DNA of 64,000 nucleotides from assembly GCF_026151205.1 (NCBI RefSeq), contig NC_087076.1:14555675-14619674 (forward strand), written 5' to 3'. The notes beneath the pieces were generated by a model. It made no database searches and was not told the origin of the DNA. It saw only the letters and a program-made list of their open reading frames with translations. This document shows positions 10,520 to 21,702 of the stretch, in pieces (position 1 is the stretch's first letter; every line of letters starts with the position of its first letter). The stretch comes from Bolinopsis microptera (taxonomy: Eukaryota; Ctenophora; Tentaculata; Lobata; Bolinopsidae). A program made the position numbers and the translations under genes.

Positions 10520-11450
10520 TACTTTAATTTTTTCGGTTAAATATTTAAGTTTGTTTTCAGAGTTCTTCACGTAGACTTATCAGATCCCTAGGATGTTTTT
10601 ATATTACTACTTCGGATTTGTGTAAAGTTTGATAATAATAATAAAAAAATTGAATGTAAATGTAAAGTAACATCTGTTCTCAACTATGTATTCGCTTTTT
10701 ACTATTCAGTGTCGAATGTCGATTAACTGTTAAATAATCAGCCACGAGTTTATCAGCTGATATCATAATTTTATTTGTTTTGACTTGCTGAATTTTATCA
10801 CTCGGTAATTTATTAAGCTTGTTTCACCAAAATACCTCTTAAATGATGATTGATCCGTGTGTAACAGTCGTCAAGCACCAAAAAATGGTTGCTATGCCTG
10901 TAATTAATTAACACATAACTGGCGTCGCGCGCAAAATAGACTCCTTTTTATACACATAATTATAGGGGAGTGGTCTATATTGCGAAGGAGCAGACTTTTG
11001 TCGACATCGTAGGTACATCGGGCCACCTCATATATCCAAACCCGATTACTTATTCCCTACGATCTTTTTGCCTTCGGCAAGAGTAGGGAAAAAATTATAG
11101 ATATTATATCAAATATGAGATATATGAAATATATGAGAATATTATAGATATACAATATACATGATAAACAATGTACATAAGAATATGGGATATAATTGTG
11201 GTCCAACAATTATATCTTTATAATAAAGTAAAACCTCAGAAAAACAACACATTTCATATCATGCCGTATCTATTCTATATCGTTTTAGTGTTTATGGTTA
11301 TGTATCTTGATTCTTGCTATATCGGCTCTTTTATATTGTGCATGATTAAAGCTTCCTCTACAGTGCTCATCTTTTATTTATCAGTTTAATTTTATCTGTG
11401 CTCTCCTTCTTTGCAATTTTTTCTAGAGCTCCCATATTTCCTTAATATTT
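10520..11450. other. Intergenic, AT-rich
   Basis: No convincing gene. It holds the LINE tail, TATA-rich simple sequence at 11095-11165 and, at 11034-11091, one copy of a short hairpin repeat that also occurs at 57600-57655. The short frame at 11171-11389 has no recognisable features. Confidence 0.6.
11034..11091. repeat. Short dispersed hairpin repeat, copy 1
   Basis: About 56 bp containing a stem formed by CCCTAC and GTAGGG with an inner TGCC/GGCA stem around TTC. The copy at 57600-57655 differs at only a few bases, so this is a dispersed element rather than local chance. Confidence 0.7.
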
Positions 11451-14400
11451 TTAAGCATGAGAATCTCCATCAGACATCGCTATTTCATTTTCTCGATTCT
11501 CCATATTTTTCTCAGCAATGTTAGTGTCAGCATTATCTCTTTTGACTCCAACACGATCTCCCTTTTCTACCATTTCCAAGTTCTCCTCCTTGAGTCCCTC
11601 CGTTTTGTCATCGCCACTCTGTTGTAGCTCTTCGGACTTAATTTTCTTCTGTTCAGTTCCCTCATTATCTCTTCCAACATCTAGTTCATCCTCTTGTACG
11701 TTCAGCTGCACAAGCGTGTCAGTTCCATTTGCCACCTTTTGTTGTAGCTCATCCATTTTCACTCTCTTCTGCTCAAGTAAAACATGTTTAGTTCCATCAT
11801 CGATTCTATGTTCTTCCGCTTTCATTTGCTCAGGTGCTTCAAATTCTTTATCAACTGCAAGATTTTCTGGTACTTTGGCTAGATCCTTTGCTTGCACTTT
11901 AACTTCTTCAAGTTCAGTTGTGTCCTGATGTACTTCTATTCGAGTCAATGTATCATATTTTCTCTGTTCCTCTGATTGCTCTTTTGCTGGTTCTCTCGCC
12001 AATGCCTTTGATTGGACTTTCACTTCTACAAGTTCGATCGGTTCCTCATGTTGTTCGGTTGTTTTCGGCTGTAGATTTTTATAGTGTGTATCAGCTGGCA
12101 GAACAGTATCATGAATTCTTTGTTGCTTTCTTGGCTCTTTGGTGAACTCCTTTGATTGTACTTTGACTTCCCCTAGTTCTGCAGTTTCTTCTTGAATCCT
12201 TCTCCTGAATCGAGGTACTGCTTTTACTGTTACAGCTGAATTTTTAACTCTGTTATGTGTTCTTCGTAATGCAGTCAGGAAGAAACTTGTCAAGGCATCA
12301 TCAAACAGGAGGGGGTTAATGACGGAGTTAATGGGAAGAACTATCATTGAAAAATAACCGTACCATGGGGTGGCGTCCACCACCTCCATGGAGTGAAGAA
12401 TGCAGATAGAAATGAAAGGCAACCAACAAGCAAAGTCAGATGCTATGATAAGAGAGATTCTTCGGTTCATTTTCGAATTCCTCTTTTCGACTTGGCGATC
12501 GTTCTGACCTCCAGTAAGTTGTCTTGATGATCTGATTGAGATAAACCCGATGAGGGTATAAGACATTGTAATAATGATGAAGCATACAAAGTTGAGGAGA
12601 ATAAGTGCCCAGACGAACATTCTTTGAGGGTCATCGTTCTTGACAAAGTATTTGAAGAGGCAAACTCCATCGTTTCCATAGAAATCAACTTTTGTTTCTT
12701 TCACTGTGTGGTCTTCGTAGTCGAGATCATGAGAAAACATTTCTCGTGTCATCTTGTTTATCAAGTCCCAGCTCAAGGTTGTTGCTTTCATTCTTCCATA
12801 ATAACCTTCCAAGGTATTGAACATTTGCTGTTTGTTGGGTGTTCCAATGAACAAATGTAACTCCTCTGGAAACTTTAGCGCATTCACGAAAAAGTCTTCA
12901 AATTTACCGATCAGTGGAGTCACAGCAATCGCTGCTGAAGCAATTGCAATTGAAAAGATTCCTGTTGCGATTTGAAGACCTTTCTTAACGTTGAACTCTC
13001 CTGGAATCCTCATTGGGTTCCATATCCCATGAATTCTGATGAGACTCAGTACCGTCATGGAAAATAAAGAAATTTGAGATCCGATTGTGCTGACGATGCC
13101 TATTGCTGAACACTTAACACTTGTGATCCAATCAATCTGATGGACACAGTAACCTTTCTTGAAGATAATTGTATCATAAACAGATATCACGATAAGATAG
13201 CAGCCAATCAAGAAGTCTCCAGAAGATATGAGAATAATGAGGGATTTGTTTATCAGTGCAACTGAGGTCTCACATCGTCTCAAAGTTCCAACGTTCTTCA
13301 CTATAATGAATAGATTTGCTAAGACTGCAAATATTCCGATAACCCAGGACATCACTTTAAGAAGGTTGTTTTCTAGGATTTCTTTTGAACACTCATCGTT
13401 GCATTCGTCAGATAAGTTGAAACAATCAAAGACACCGTCACATACTTTTGTTTTCGGAATGTAATGGTCTGCAGAACATTTGTAGTGATTTGTGCAAGAG
13501 TTCTCATCGGATCCGTCTTCACAGTCTTTTACCAGGTTGCAAACTTTCGAGTAATCTAAACACTTGATTTTATCGTCACAAATAAAGTATCTGTTGGTGT
13601 ATATATCTTCGAATGATCTGGTGACAAAAACAAGGTATTCGTTGTTTGCTATGGTACCGATTCTGTTAGGAAATTGGTCCGGGCAATATTCATACCTTGG
13701 TATGGTCCTGAGAGGACATGGCGAGTTGGCACATTTGTTGGTACAGCTAGTATATACATACTGCTCCCCAAACAAGTGGTCACAAACCTGTTTGCTGCTT
13801 GGAAGATGCAAAGTAGTTTTTTTGTCGACCCCGAAAAAGGTATGTTCTGGGAATATGAAGAGTTCACTTGTGCAAATGCTTTTTTGTAGTTCGATGCTCT
13901 TTAGACCTTTTTTGCAATAAGAAATCCGTTTGGTAAAGCCTTTGTCCGTAGTTAGAAGTGATACTGACTTTTCGGTAGAACTTCGGGATTGTCTGCAAAT
14001 TTGATTTTCGTTGCCACAAGTTTCAATTCCATCACACATATCTCTTAACTCGACGTAACCAGGTTCTTCATTAGGGCAGACGAAAACGTTTTCACATGAG
14101 TTATCATTCTTGACAAATCTTTTGGTCCTGCCGATTCCACACGTTGGCCATATTGGCATCTCATCACTTCCGTCCACACAATCTTCGACCCCATCTTCCA
14201 ACCAAGACAGTGGCAGAGTTAATTCATCTCGGTTCCCGACGCTTCTTTTGCATGTTCCCTCAGTTTGGGATTTGCATACCAAGTGCTTTTCATCTGAGTT
14301 GTCGTCACAGTCTGGTTCACCATCACACATGAAGTGTTTATGCAAAGTGCAGCCTTTTGATATTGGATAACACACTTTCTCTATGCCATCATCACAAATT

Positions 14401-15250
14401 TGTTCGTTTGTTTTAAAGCAAATCATATACTTAGAAACTGTGGACAAATATCCAGCTACTTTACAAATGATGCCAATTCTTGATGGGTCGGTACAGTTTG
14501 AATGACTATTGATAAATTTCTCACAATACATGCCTGTACTTTCGGAGGTGTGAAAAACAAAGTGAATTCCAGATAGTGGGAAACATTTGGTAAAATTATG
14601 TACCGGCACAGTTATTGAAGTACCTTTATGTTTACAAGTTTCTATAGTTGCAATTGTGACCTGACAATTTGCTTCGTCCTCTCCGTTTAGACAATTTTTG
14701 TTTCCATCGCATATGTATTGTGGAAACAAATGTCTAGATTTGTCGCCAAATTCATCTTTGCAATACATGCCATATTCGTATCCATTACATAAGGCTTCAT
14801 CTTCGCAGTACAGATAACCCCTGGCCCATTGTACTATGCATTCGTCATCGCAAATCGTATTTTTACGTACCAACTCCCCACTAGGTACTTTCACCAGATC
14901 ATCCGGACATTCTGCTTCATCAAGTTTAGAAACAGTGCAGTCCACTTTACCATCACAAATAGAATTCATATTCTTAAGCACAAGTGTTGTGATAAGAAAA
15001 CCCCCTTTTTTACACAGATAATTTTCGCACAAATACTCATTATTGGTTATTTTTCCTCCTAGCGCTTGATCGCATGCCTGATAAAAGTGCGGATCCTTCG
15101 AGCAGATCTTTCCTGTAAGCATATTTAAATAACGTTTATTAGGGATGGTTCTGTAGAATTCTTCAGAATTGTGACACATGGTGAACGTTTTGACCAAGTC
15201 GTAGCAGACGTACTTAAGGAAACCACGTTGTTCCTTAATAGTACACATTC
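11451..15250 (-). CDS. LDL-receptor class A repeat GPCR (GRL101/relaxin-receptor-like), main exon
   Basis: About 1265 residues in one exon. The N-terminal ~620 residues are Cys-rich with about seven LDLa-like modules (CDGNKNCLNGEDEANC, CDGEPDCDDNSDE, DCVDGSDE, DCEDGSDENSC and others). A seven-helix domain follows at about 630-990: TM1 WVIGIFAVLANLFIIV, a DRY-like SLIRI after TM3, and NPLLF as the NPxxY motif in TM7. The long acidic tail (990-1265) is Glu/Lys/Gln-rich with three VKVQ(S/A)K repeats. This is a plasma-membrane receptor of the GRL101 type; no leucine-rich repeats are seen. The exon opens after a TTTTTCAG acceptor with two bases (GA) before the first ATG, so that ATG is internal and upstream exons belong to the gene. 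Confidence 0.88.
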
Positions 15251-15356
15251 CTGAAAAATATTATGAATTTTAGGTCCCATTTTCTCAATGAAATTTTCGA
15301 CTTGATTACAGATGGAGAAATGATTAAGGACTTGTCTCAGATTGCAAACCTTCACA

Positions 15357-15420
15357 ATGATCTAGTGATTCGTCTGATCCATCATTGCAGTGTTCAAAAT
15401 AACAACCCAAAATGTGGTCA
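15357..15420 (-). CDS. Upstream LDLa exon of the receptor
   Basis: On the minus strand this stretch reads CYFEHCNDGSDESLDHCEG, a typical LDLa C-terminal half. It ends in G followed by GTTTGC; joined to the acceptor before 15250 it keeps the frame (GGA then ATG TGT). I could not find an acceptor on its 5' side, so the exon start is approximate. Confidence 0.6.
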
Positions 15421-15806
15421 TTATATTGAATTTAACTTAAATTAATTTCAGAACAATGAATTGTGGGCATCGATAAATGTGACGAAAATTTCAGCCAAGA
15501 TAGAATTGAAACTAAGCCGGCCACGGCACCTTTTTTAATCAATAAACAAAAGCACATTTAATTTCGATCTTATTCTACCGCTGAGGTACTGGTAATTCGC
15601 ATTTTAAGATAATTCTTGAGGTATCGCTATGATAAGATTTTTGACAGATCTTGAGCCCTTTATAGTTAAGCCATTTTCCCTTCTCTGCTCATAATTGAGG
15701 CTGTTCATGAATTAAATTACTCAAGTCTACAATGGGACCGATGTAATCTACCATAATCTATCATAATCTTTAGAAATCCTACCCTGTCCCCCTAAAAAAC
15801 TCTAAC

Positions 15807-15879
15807 CTGTTAAAACCGACTGGGGCAGGTTGGTCATCAAAAGGAGCAGTATAATTAGCTCTATCTTAACGAAATCCAT
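15807..15879 (-). CDS. Putative first exon with signal peptide
   Basis: The minus strand reads MDFVKIELIILLLLMTNLPQ and so on, a good signal peptide, ending at ACAG followed by GTTAGA, a plausible splice donor. It lies about 0.4 kb upstream of the LDLa exon on the same strand, where the first exon of the receptor is expected. A longer start at 15984 is also open. The link to the receptor is inferred. Confidence 0.45.
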
Positions 15880-16056
15880 TATCCACTTGGGGCTGTACTT
15901 CGTTTCATTCTTCTGAGGAGATGATATATTGTAGTTGAGTAAAATTTGATAACTTAATAGCATCACGAAAGTGGCTATTTTCATTACATTTACCGTATTT
16001 CTTTTCTCTTATTTGGGAATTTTTTCTTACAAATTCTAAAACGGTTATTTATAATA

Positions 16057-17516
16057 CAGGGTGGCCCAAAAGTGACTACCCACACGCAACCTTTTAATAA
16101 CTCACGTAATTCGCCTTCAAATTGCACCAAAATTTCAGAGATTATAGATATGGGTCAAACTTAGATTTCCTGAAAGTTTTGTAAGCCACGCCCAATTACA
16201 GTGGGCGTGGCGTGACACTCCCTCTTTTTCACTATTGTCTTCATAAAATGAGAACGCTTTAAGCTAAGAACTCCAAATTTATTGCACACATTTGGCTTGA
16301 TAATTTAAAACATTTCCCAAAGTTTCAAGTCCATTGTTTAAAATTTGGCTGAGTTATGACCATTTCAAAATTCATCGGATACGTGATCCGAGCACTCAGT
16401 CAGTGATCTCTGCACTTGGTTAATGGCCTGTTTGGCTCACATGCACCGCTTGATTGGTTGCAGGGCTTGTTAGCCCTGCTAGTCACAGGTTCGTTCCTTA
16501 CAATCGATAAAAAGGAATGAACTATCCATTGAATCATCGAAAATGGTTCACTATCCTCCCTATACTGCGGAACAATGATTGTTTGTCTACCTGAACAAAG
16601 AAAATGGGGAGTTCTGCCCTCAGCTTAAGCGACAATTTCAAATGAAATTCAACCGACCATCCCCTTGCCGGAAAAGCTGCTTTGATATGCATCACAATAT
16701 CAAGTTCACTTTTTCTGCAAAAGACGAACTGCGAGGACCGAAGAAAACATCACCATGGCCATGGTTGTTTGTGACGTGATGGATACACCTAAAATTGGTA
16801 CCCGAAAACGAACTCCTGCCTTAGACCTCAGCAGAACATCCCTTCAACGAATCCTAAAGCGAGATCTTTCTAACCGGGCCTATCGGATCACAAACAAAAA
16901 CACCAACTTTTAGACCGTGATTCCCGATTTTCCTGAAAAGGTCATGATCTGGTGCGCCATCAGTTCTCGTGGAATCCTAGGACCTTACTTTTACGAAGAA
17001 TTTGGTGTTTTCCTGTCTAGCAAAGTCATTATCGGTATCCAATCAATCATGATCAGGTCGTCATCTCCTCAGTATGTTTGGTGAAGCCTAATGAACCTCA
17101 TTAATACACGCTAACGCCTTACTCTTGATCAGATTGGGTGACGAGATCACTGATTGAGTGCAAAGATCACTGACTGAGTGCTCAGATCACGTATCCGATG
17201 AATTTTGAAATGGTCATAACTCAGCCAAATTTTAAACAATGGACTTGAAACTTTGGGAAATGTTTTAAATTATCAAGCCAAATGTGTGCAATAAATTTGG
17301 AGTTCTTAGCTTAAAGCGTTCTCATTTTATGAAGACAATAGTGAAAAAGAGGGAGTGTCACGCCACGCCCACTGTAATTGGGCGTGGCTTACAAAACTTT
17401 CAGGAAATCTAAGTTTGACCCATATCTATAATCTCTGAAATTTTGGTGCAATTTGGAGACGAATTACGTTAGTTATTAAGAGGTTGCGTGTGGGTAGTCA
17501 CTTTTGGGCCACCCTG
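16057..17516. mobile_element. Decayed mariner/Tc1-like transposon with ~360-bp inverted repeats
   Basis: The ends are CAGGGTGGCCCAAAAGT and its reverse complement, flanked on both sides by the target dinucleotide TA. The inverted repeats extend about 360 bp inward (16057-16415 and 17160-17516) with few mismatches. The centre holds a broken transposase (16542-17080). TA target and DDE-type fragments place it in the Tc1/mariner superfamily. Confidence 0.88.
16542..17080 (+). pseudogene. Broken mariner-like transposase
   Basis: The frame begins MVHYPPYTAEQ, meets a stop, then continues as an N-terminal DNA-binding region (LFVYLNKENGEFCPQLKRQF). Further stops follow. A later frame has EKVMIWCAISSRGILGPYFYE, the typical catalytic-domain block around the second Asp of mariner transposases. 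Several stops and frame changes mean it cannot make an active enzyme. Confidence 0.75.
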
Positions 17517-17529
17517 TATATATTCGCAT

Positions 17530-18092
17530 GTATCCACACTATATTTACATTACACGTTCAACGTGATACAGTGATGCAGTGTGTACAACACCAACTACAC
17601 CGATCAATTGCCAATCTGCGAAACATTTAATTATTATTATCACTTCGAGATGGCAGGGCCTACTCTCATGCTGTCTATAGGTGATGATTAATTCTGAAAA
17701 ACTAGGGACAACTGGGGAATGATCCCAGAACCTCGACATTTCGCGTGCCTTGCTCTACCAATTGAGCTACTGACCCTGATTCCCAGAGCGAAATCACCAC
17801 TCATATACAGCATAATTTCATGCTTTGTGTGGAATATCATTTATCAGTTATTTAGAATATATATTCGCTTGTATCCACACTATATTTACATTACACGTTC
17901 AACGTGATATCGTTATCAGTGCAGTGTGTACAACACCAACTACACCGATCAATTGCCAATCTGCGAAACATTTAATTATTATTATCACTTCGAGATGGCA
18001 GGGCCTACTCTCATGCTGTCTATAGGTGATGTATTTCAGAATTAATCATCACCTATAGACAGCATGAGAGTAGGCCCTGCCATCTCGAAGTG
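17530..18092 (-). repeat. tRNA-derived SINE with repeated body
   Basis: On the minus strand a tRNA-like head (about 17785-17703) contains an A-box-like TAGCTCAATTGG and a T-arm-like CTGGG/CCCAG hairpin. A body of about 150 bp follows. The same body recurs at 17865-18030, and part of it appears inverted at 18040-18092, making a hairpin. The anticodon loop lacks the conserved U33 equivalent, so this is a SINE, not a working tRNA gene. Confidence 0.65.
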
Positions 18093-19230
18093 ATAATTCT
18101 AAAACGGAGGAAAACATTTTGCTTCGGCCGGCGAAATCAAGTTAAAAAACTTTAACTGTGGCTGCAAACAAATAATTTATAATCTCTGCAATCACAGCAG
18201 TTAAGTAAGTAGTAATTTAGTAAGATAAAAACGTAAAAATTTCAAAAGCTGCATTAAAAACTCTCAACGGAGGAACAAATTGCGCTTCGCGGACGAAATC
18301 AAGTTAAAACTCTGTGCCTATACGCAAAAAAATATAGCCTAGTTGCAATTTCTGCAATTGAGTAAATAGTAATTTGCTTAAGATTAAAACGTGAAAATTT
18401 AAAAAACTGCAGCAACTTTAGTAAAGTCTTCAATGCTGATAAATTGTCACCTTTCAGCAAAAAGCAAAAGGTGTAGGACTGTAGGTCGAAGTAATACAGG
18501 GTATTATGAGATACAATACTACTGTACAGCACGAGATTCGAATTAAACGTTAAATAAGCTTGAGGTGCTGAACTTGCTGTTGAACCTGATTTACCAAAAA
18601 ATTCAGCTGTCATTAAAAGAGAAAAATGGCAATTTATCACCACAACATCAAAAATTTGCACCAACTCTGTGTTGCTTCCTAAAGCGAAATAAGGTTTTAC
18701 TTTTATAACCTGGATATATTCTAAAAAATAATAATATCTCAACTGGGTTATCAGAGCCAAATTGCATTGTAAGCAAATATAATCATTATTATGCTACTTA
18801 TACAGGAGAGGTTGAGGAGTTTAGAATGGCCAAAACCTTGATTACGTATGTGAACGATCCCTGAGGCTAGACTAAAATCAAAAGTTGATTATCTTCTGGC
18901 TTTAGCTGTTTCATCCCAAAATGGAAAACAAAATGGAACGTTAGACTTAGAGTTAGAGCTAGCCAAAGTGGCCGACGGAATGTTGACAACCCTTATTATC
19001 ATTTTATACGTGAGCGTATCCGATTTATTCCACTTAACGGTTTGGAAACTTTATTTGTTTCATGATATGACATTCTAGGGGTGTGAAAACTCCTCGTGGC
19101 CAGACTGTCGTGGTGAAATTCATTTGAAAACGAGCCCTCCTCGCTACTCAACCGGTTTGAATTTAATCGACAGTCATTACCAGATGGGGCATTTCGGTAA
19201 TCTGTCGGTAGACATAATTTAGCTTAAGAA
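18093..19230. other. Intergenic, diverged tandem repeat
   Basis: No gene seen. Two diverged copies of a unit of about 160 bp start at 18106 and 18267 (CGGAGGAA then GAAATCAAGTTAAAA). The 153-codon minus frame at 18299-18760 has no domain, signal or family resemblance and overlaps one repeat copy. Confidence 0.5.
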
Positions 19231-19357
19231 ACAACACACAGGGGTTGCTTTAATAAACGCACGGACACGTAAAGTACGGTAAATGGTAAAGCTACTTTTA
19301 AGGCACAGTTAGGGCAGCGGCGTAACGTTGCCTGTTGGCGCCCTCGCCGAAGATGCG

Positions 19358-19408
<51 letters not shown>
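19358..19408. repeat. Poly-C tract of 51 bases
   Basis: An uninterrupted C run inside unit 1 of the tandem duplication. The matching position in unit 2 (about 20455) has only short C runs, so the tract expanded after duplication or is assembly-sensitive. It can form an i-motif, and the other strand a G-quadruplex. Confidence 0.9.
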
Positions 19409-19412
<4 letters not shown>

Positions 19413-20166
19413 GGCGCCCCCTCCCCTTTTGGCGCCCCTCCATAAATTGAACAAATTAGGTGATTTTAGAGGATACGCCGTTAAAATCTCTAATAAAGTG
19501 TATTTCTAGAACAAAACACGCAGTTTTGCTAGTACCTCAATTAAGTTTAAAAAAATTTTCCCACATTTAAACGACGATTTTGCGCCCCCCCTAGGATGGC
19601 GCCTCCCCCCCTCCCCCCTCCCCCCTCCGCCCTCCCCCTCCCCCTCCCCCCTTACAGCGGGGTCAGCGGGGGTCTTCGTTACGCCACTGAGTTACGGCAC
19701 GCCCAGTTAAAGGGCATTGGAGTAATATCAAAAAGAACATGCCCAGAAACCACTGTGCTCAACTTAATCGTAGAGTGTGTTCTAAAAATAAACCCAAGGC
19801 GCTCTCACCTAGGGTATGATCCATGGCTTTTCTAATGGCCTTTGTCTTAATGCTTGGTTTGTGGGGGAGTTAGCAACGGGTTTGCTTGCCACAATAAAAC
19901 AGGAACCCTCTTCATGCAATGCTCATGAATAAAGCATTGTTATGTCATTGGTCTGGGTACCTGCTTCGACTCCTTTCGTTATTTCACAGTAAGATAATCT
20001 CACACTGACGGGTCTTTACCAATTACCATTTGCTGCGACATATTACAAGCTACCATGAACATAGTGTTCACTAAGAACACTGACTGGAGGACCTTGGAAA
20101 AGAGCCTAAGGGACACCTGAAAGCATAAGGGACGGTTAAGCGCGGACAACACACAGGGGTTGCTTA

Positions 20167-20353
20167 GGGGTCGTTCACATATTACGTAATCAGCTGAGGG
20201 GGTGGGGGGGGTGGAAGGGGGTTTCAAAATAATTACGTTAGTGTAATTTTGACACAATATAGCTATCTGTTAAATTGATTACGGAGGGGGGGGGGGGGCG
20301 GGGGCGGGGTAAAAATGTTCCAAAAAATGATTACGTAATATGTGAACGACCCC
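20167..20353. mobile_element. Harbinger/PIF-like MITE, copy 1
   Basis: Terminal inverted repeats begin GGGGTCGTTCACATATTACG and are flanked by TTA on both sides, the 3-bp target typical of PIF/Harbinger. The interior is G-rich and non-coding. Unit 1 of the surrounding duplication lacks this insert, which directly shows an insertion event. Confidence 0.8.
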
Positions 20354-21169
20354 TTATAAACGCACGGACACGTAAAGTACGGTAAAGCCACTTTTAAGGC
20401 ACAGTTAGGGCAGCGGCGTAACGTTGCCTGTTGGCACCCCCCGCCGAAGATGAGCCCCCCTCCCCCCTGTTGGCGCCCCCTCCCCTTTTGGCACCCCTCC
20501 ATAAATTGAACAAGTTAGGTGATTTTACTTTTAGAGGATACGCCGTTAAAATCTCTAATAAAGTGTATTTCTAGAGCAAAACACACAGTTTTGCTATTAC
20601 CTCAGTTAAGTTTTTCAAAATTATCCCGCATTCAAACGACGATTTTGCGCCCCCTAAGATAGCGCCTGCCCCCTGCCCCCTCCCCCCTTACAGCGGGGGC
20701 CTCCGTTACGCCACTGCGTTACGGCACGCTGCACAGTTAAGGGACAATTAATTAAGCCCAGTTAAAGGACATTGGAGTAATACTAATATCAAAAAGTACA
20801 TGCCCAGAAACCACTGTGCTCAACTTAATCGTAGAGTGTGTTCTAAAAATAAACCCAAGGCGCTCTCACCTAGGGTATGATCCATGGCTTTTCTAATGGC
20901 CTTTGTCTTAATGCTTGGTTTGTGGGGGAATTAGCAACGGGTTTGCTTGCCACAATAAAACAGGAACCCTCTTCATGCAATGCTCATGAATAAAGCATTG
21001 TTATGTCATTGGTCTGGGTACCTGCTTCGACTCCTTTCTTTATTTCACTGTAAGATAATCTCACACTGACGGGTCTTTACCATTCGCTGCGACATATTAC
21101 AAGCTACCATGAACATAGTGTTCACTAAGAACACTGACTGGAGGACCTTGGAAAAGAGCCAATGACCGC

Positions 21170-21702
21170 CTGGATCCAGTTTCTTTTAAATAATGTTAAC
21201 TTTCAAAAAGTAATGTTTCTCTGTAAGTATTAATATGGAGGTTGAGTGGTAACCTCCATTTTTAGCAAATGTTTTCTAAAGGATGCTATTTTATCGTTAA
21301 ATAAAGAATAAGACGCAACATGCACCTCGCCAGGCTTTTATCCACCGCAGTAAGCACCTGTTTTCTCTCACTCGCTTTGTAATAGCTGGTTACAATGATA
21401 TTTACAATTTATATGGTGGTAAAAAGCTGGAAAACGGCGGATTCGGCTTTAAAATATAACTTGACGACCTGATGTAACCAGCCATCACCATCGCATTCTA
21501 AATGACCAGCCCGACCAATAGAGCAGAGCCTGTTAATCGAAACATAATATAGATATATATGTGGAAATTTCAGTATTTACCTATAAAAATACTTAATCAT
21601 ATGTTATACGAACCTTCACTCGAGGGCCGAGGCAGATGTGTATAAAGACATTAACTTATTGTTACAATACAAAATGTATTACAGGTATAGGTATTATATC
21701 AG
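21170..21702. other. Upstream of the first CLC exon found
   Basis: The 5' exons of the CLC gene should lie here or further left, but I could not recognise one. The sequence is AT-rich without a supported gene. Confidence 0.5.

Larger units (their letters stand above)
19233..21165. repeat. Large tandem duplication (unit about 0.92 kb)
   Basis: Unit 1 runs about 19233-20149 and unit 2 about 20150-21165. They share long identical blocks; for example CCCAGAAACCACTGTGCTC is at 19742 and 20802. Unit 2 is longer mainly because a MITE is inserted at 20167-20353. No open frame is conserved between the units, so they look non-coding. Confidence 0.85.

Noticed and set aside
15125-15355. 76-residue minus frame as the receptor N terminus
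   Set aside because: It overlaps the receptor exon in another frame and crosses the intron; the spliced LDLa exon fits better.
17703-17785. Functional tRNA gene
   Set aside because: The cloverleaf is imperfect, the anticodon loop lacks the conserved U33 equivalent, and the unit is joined to a repeated SINE body.
18299-18760. 153-residue minus-strand protein
   Set aside because: No recognisable motif, no splice context, and it overlaps a diverged tandem repeat.
19596-20960. Coding exon of the CLC gene within the tandem duplication (for example the open stretch near 19800-19990)
   Set aside because: Stops in all frames, no CLC helix motif, and no conserved frame between the two units.
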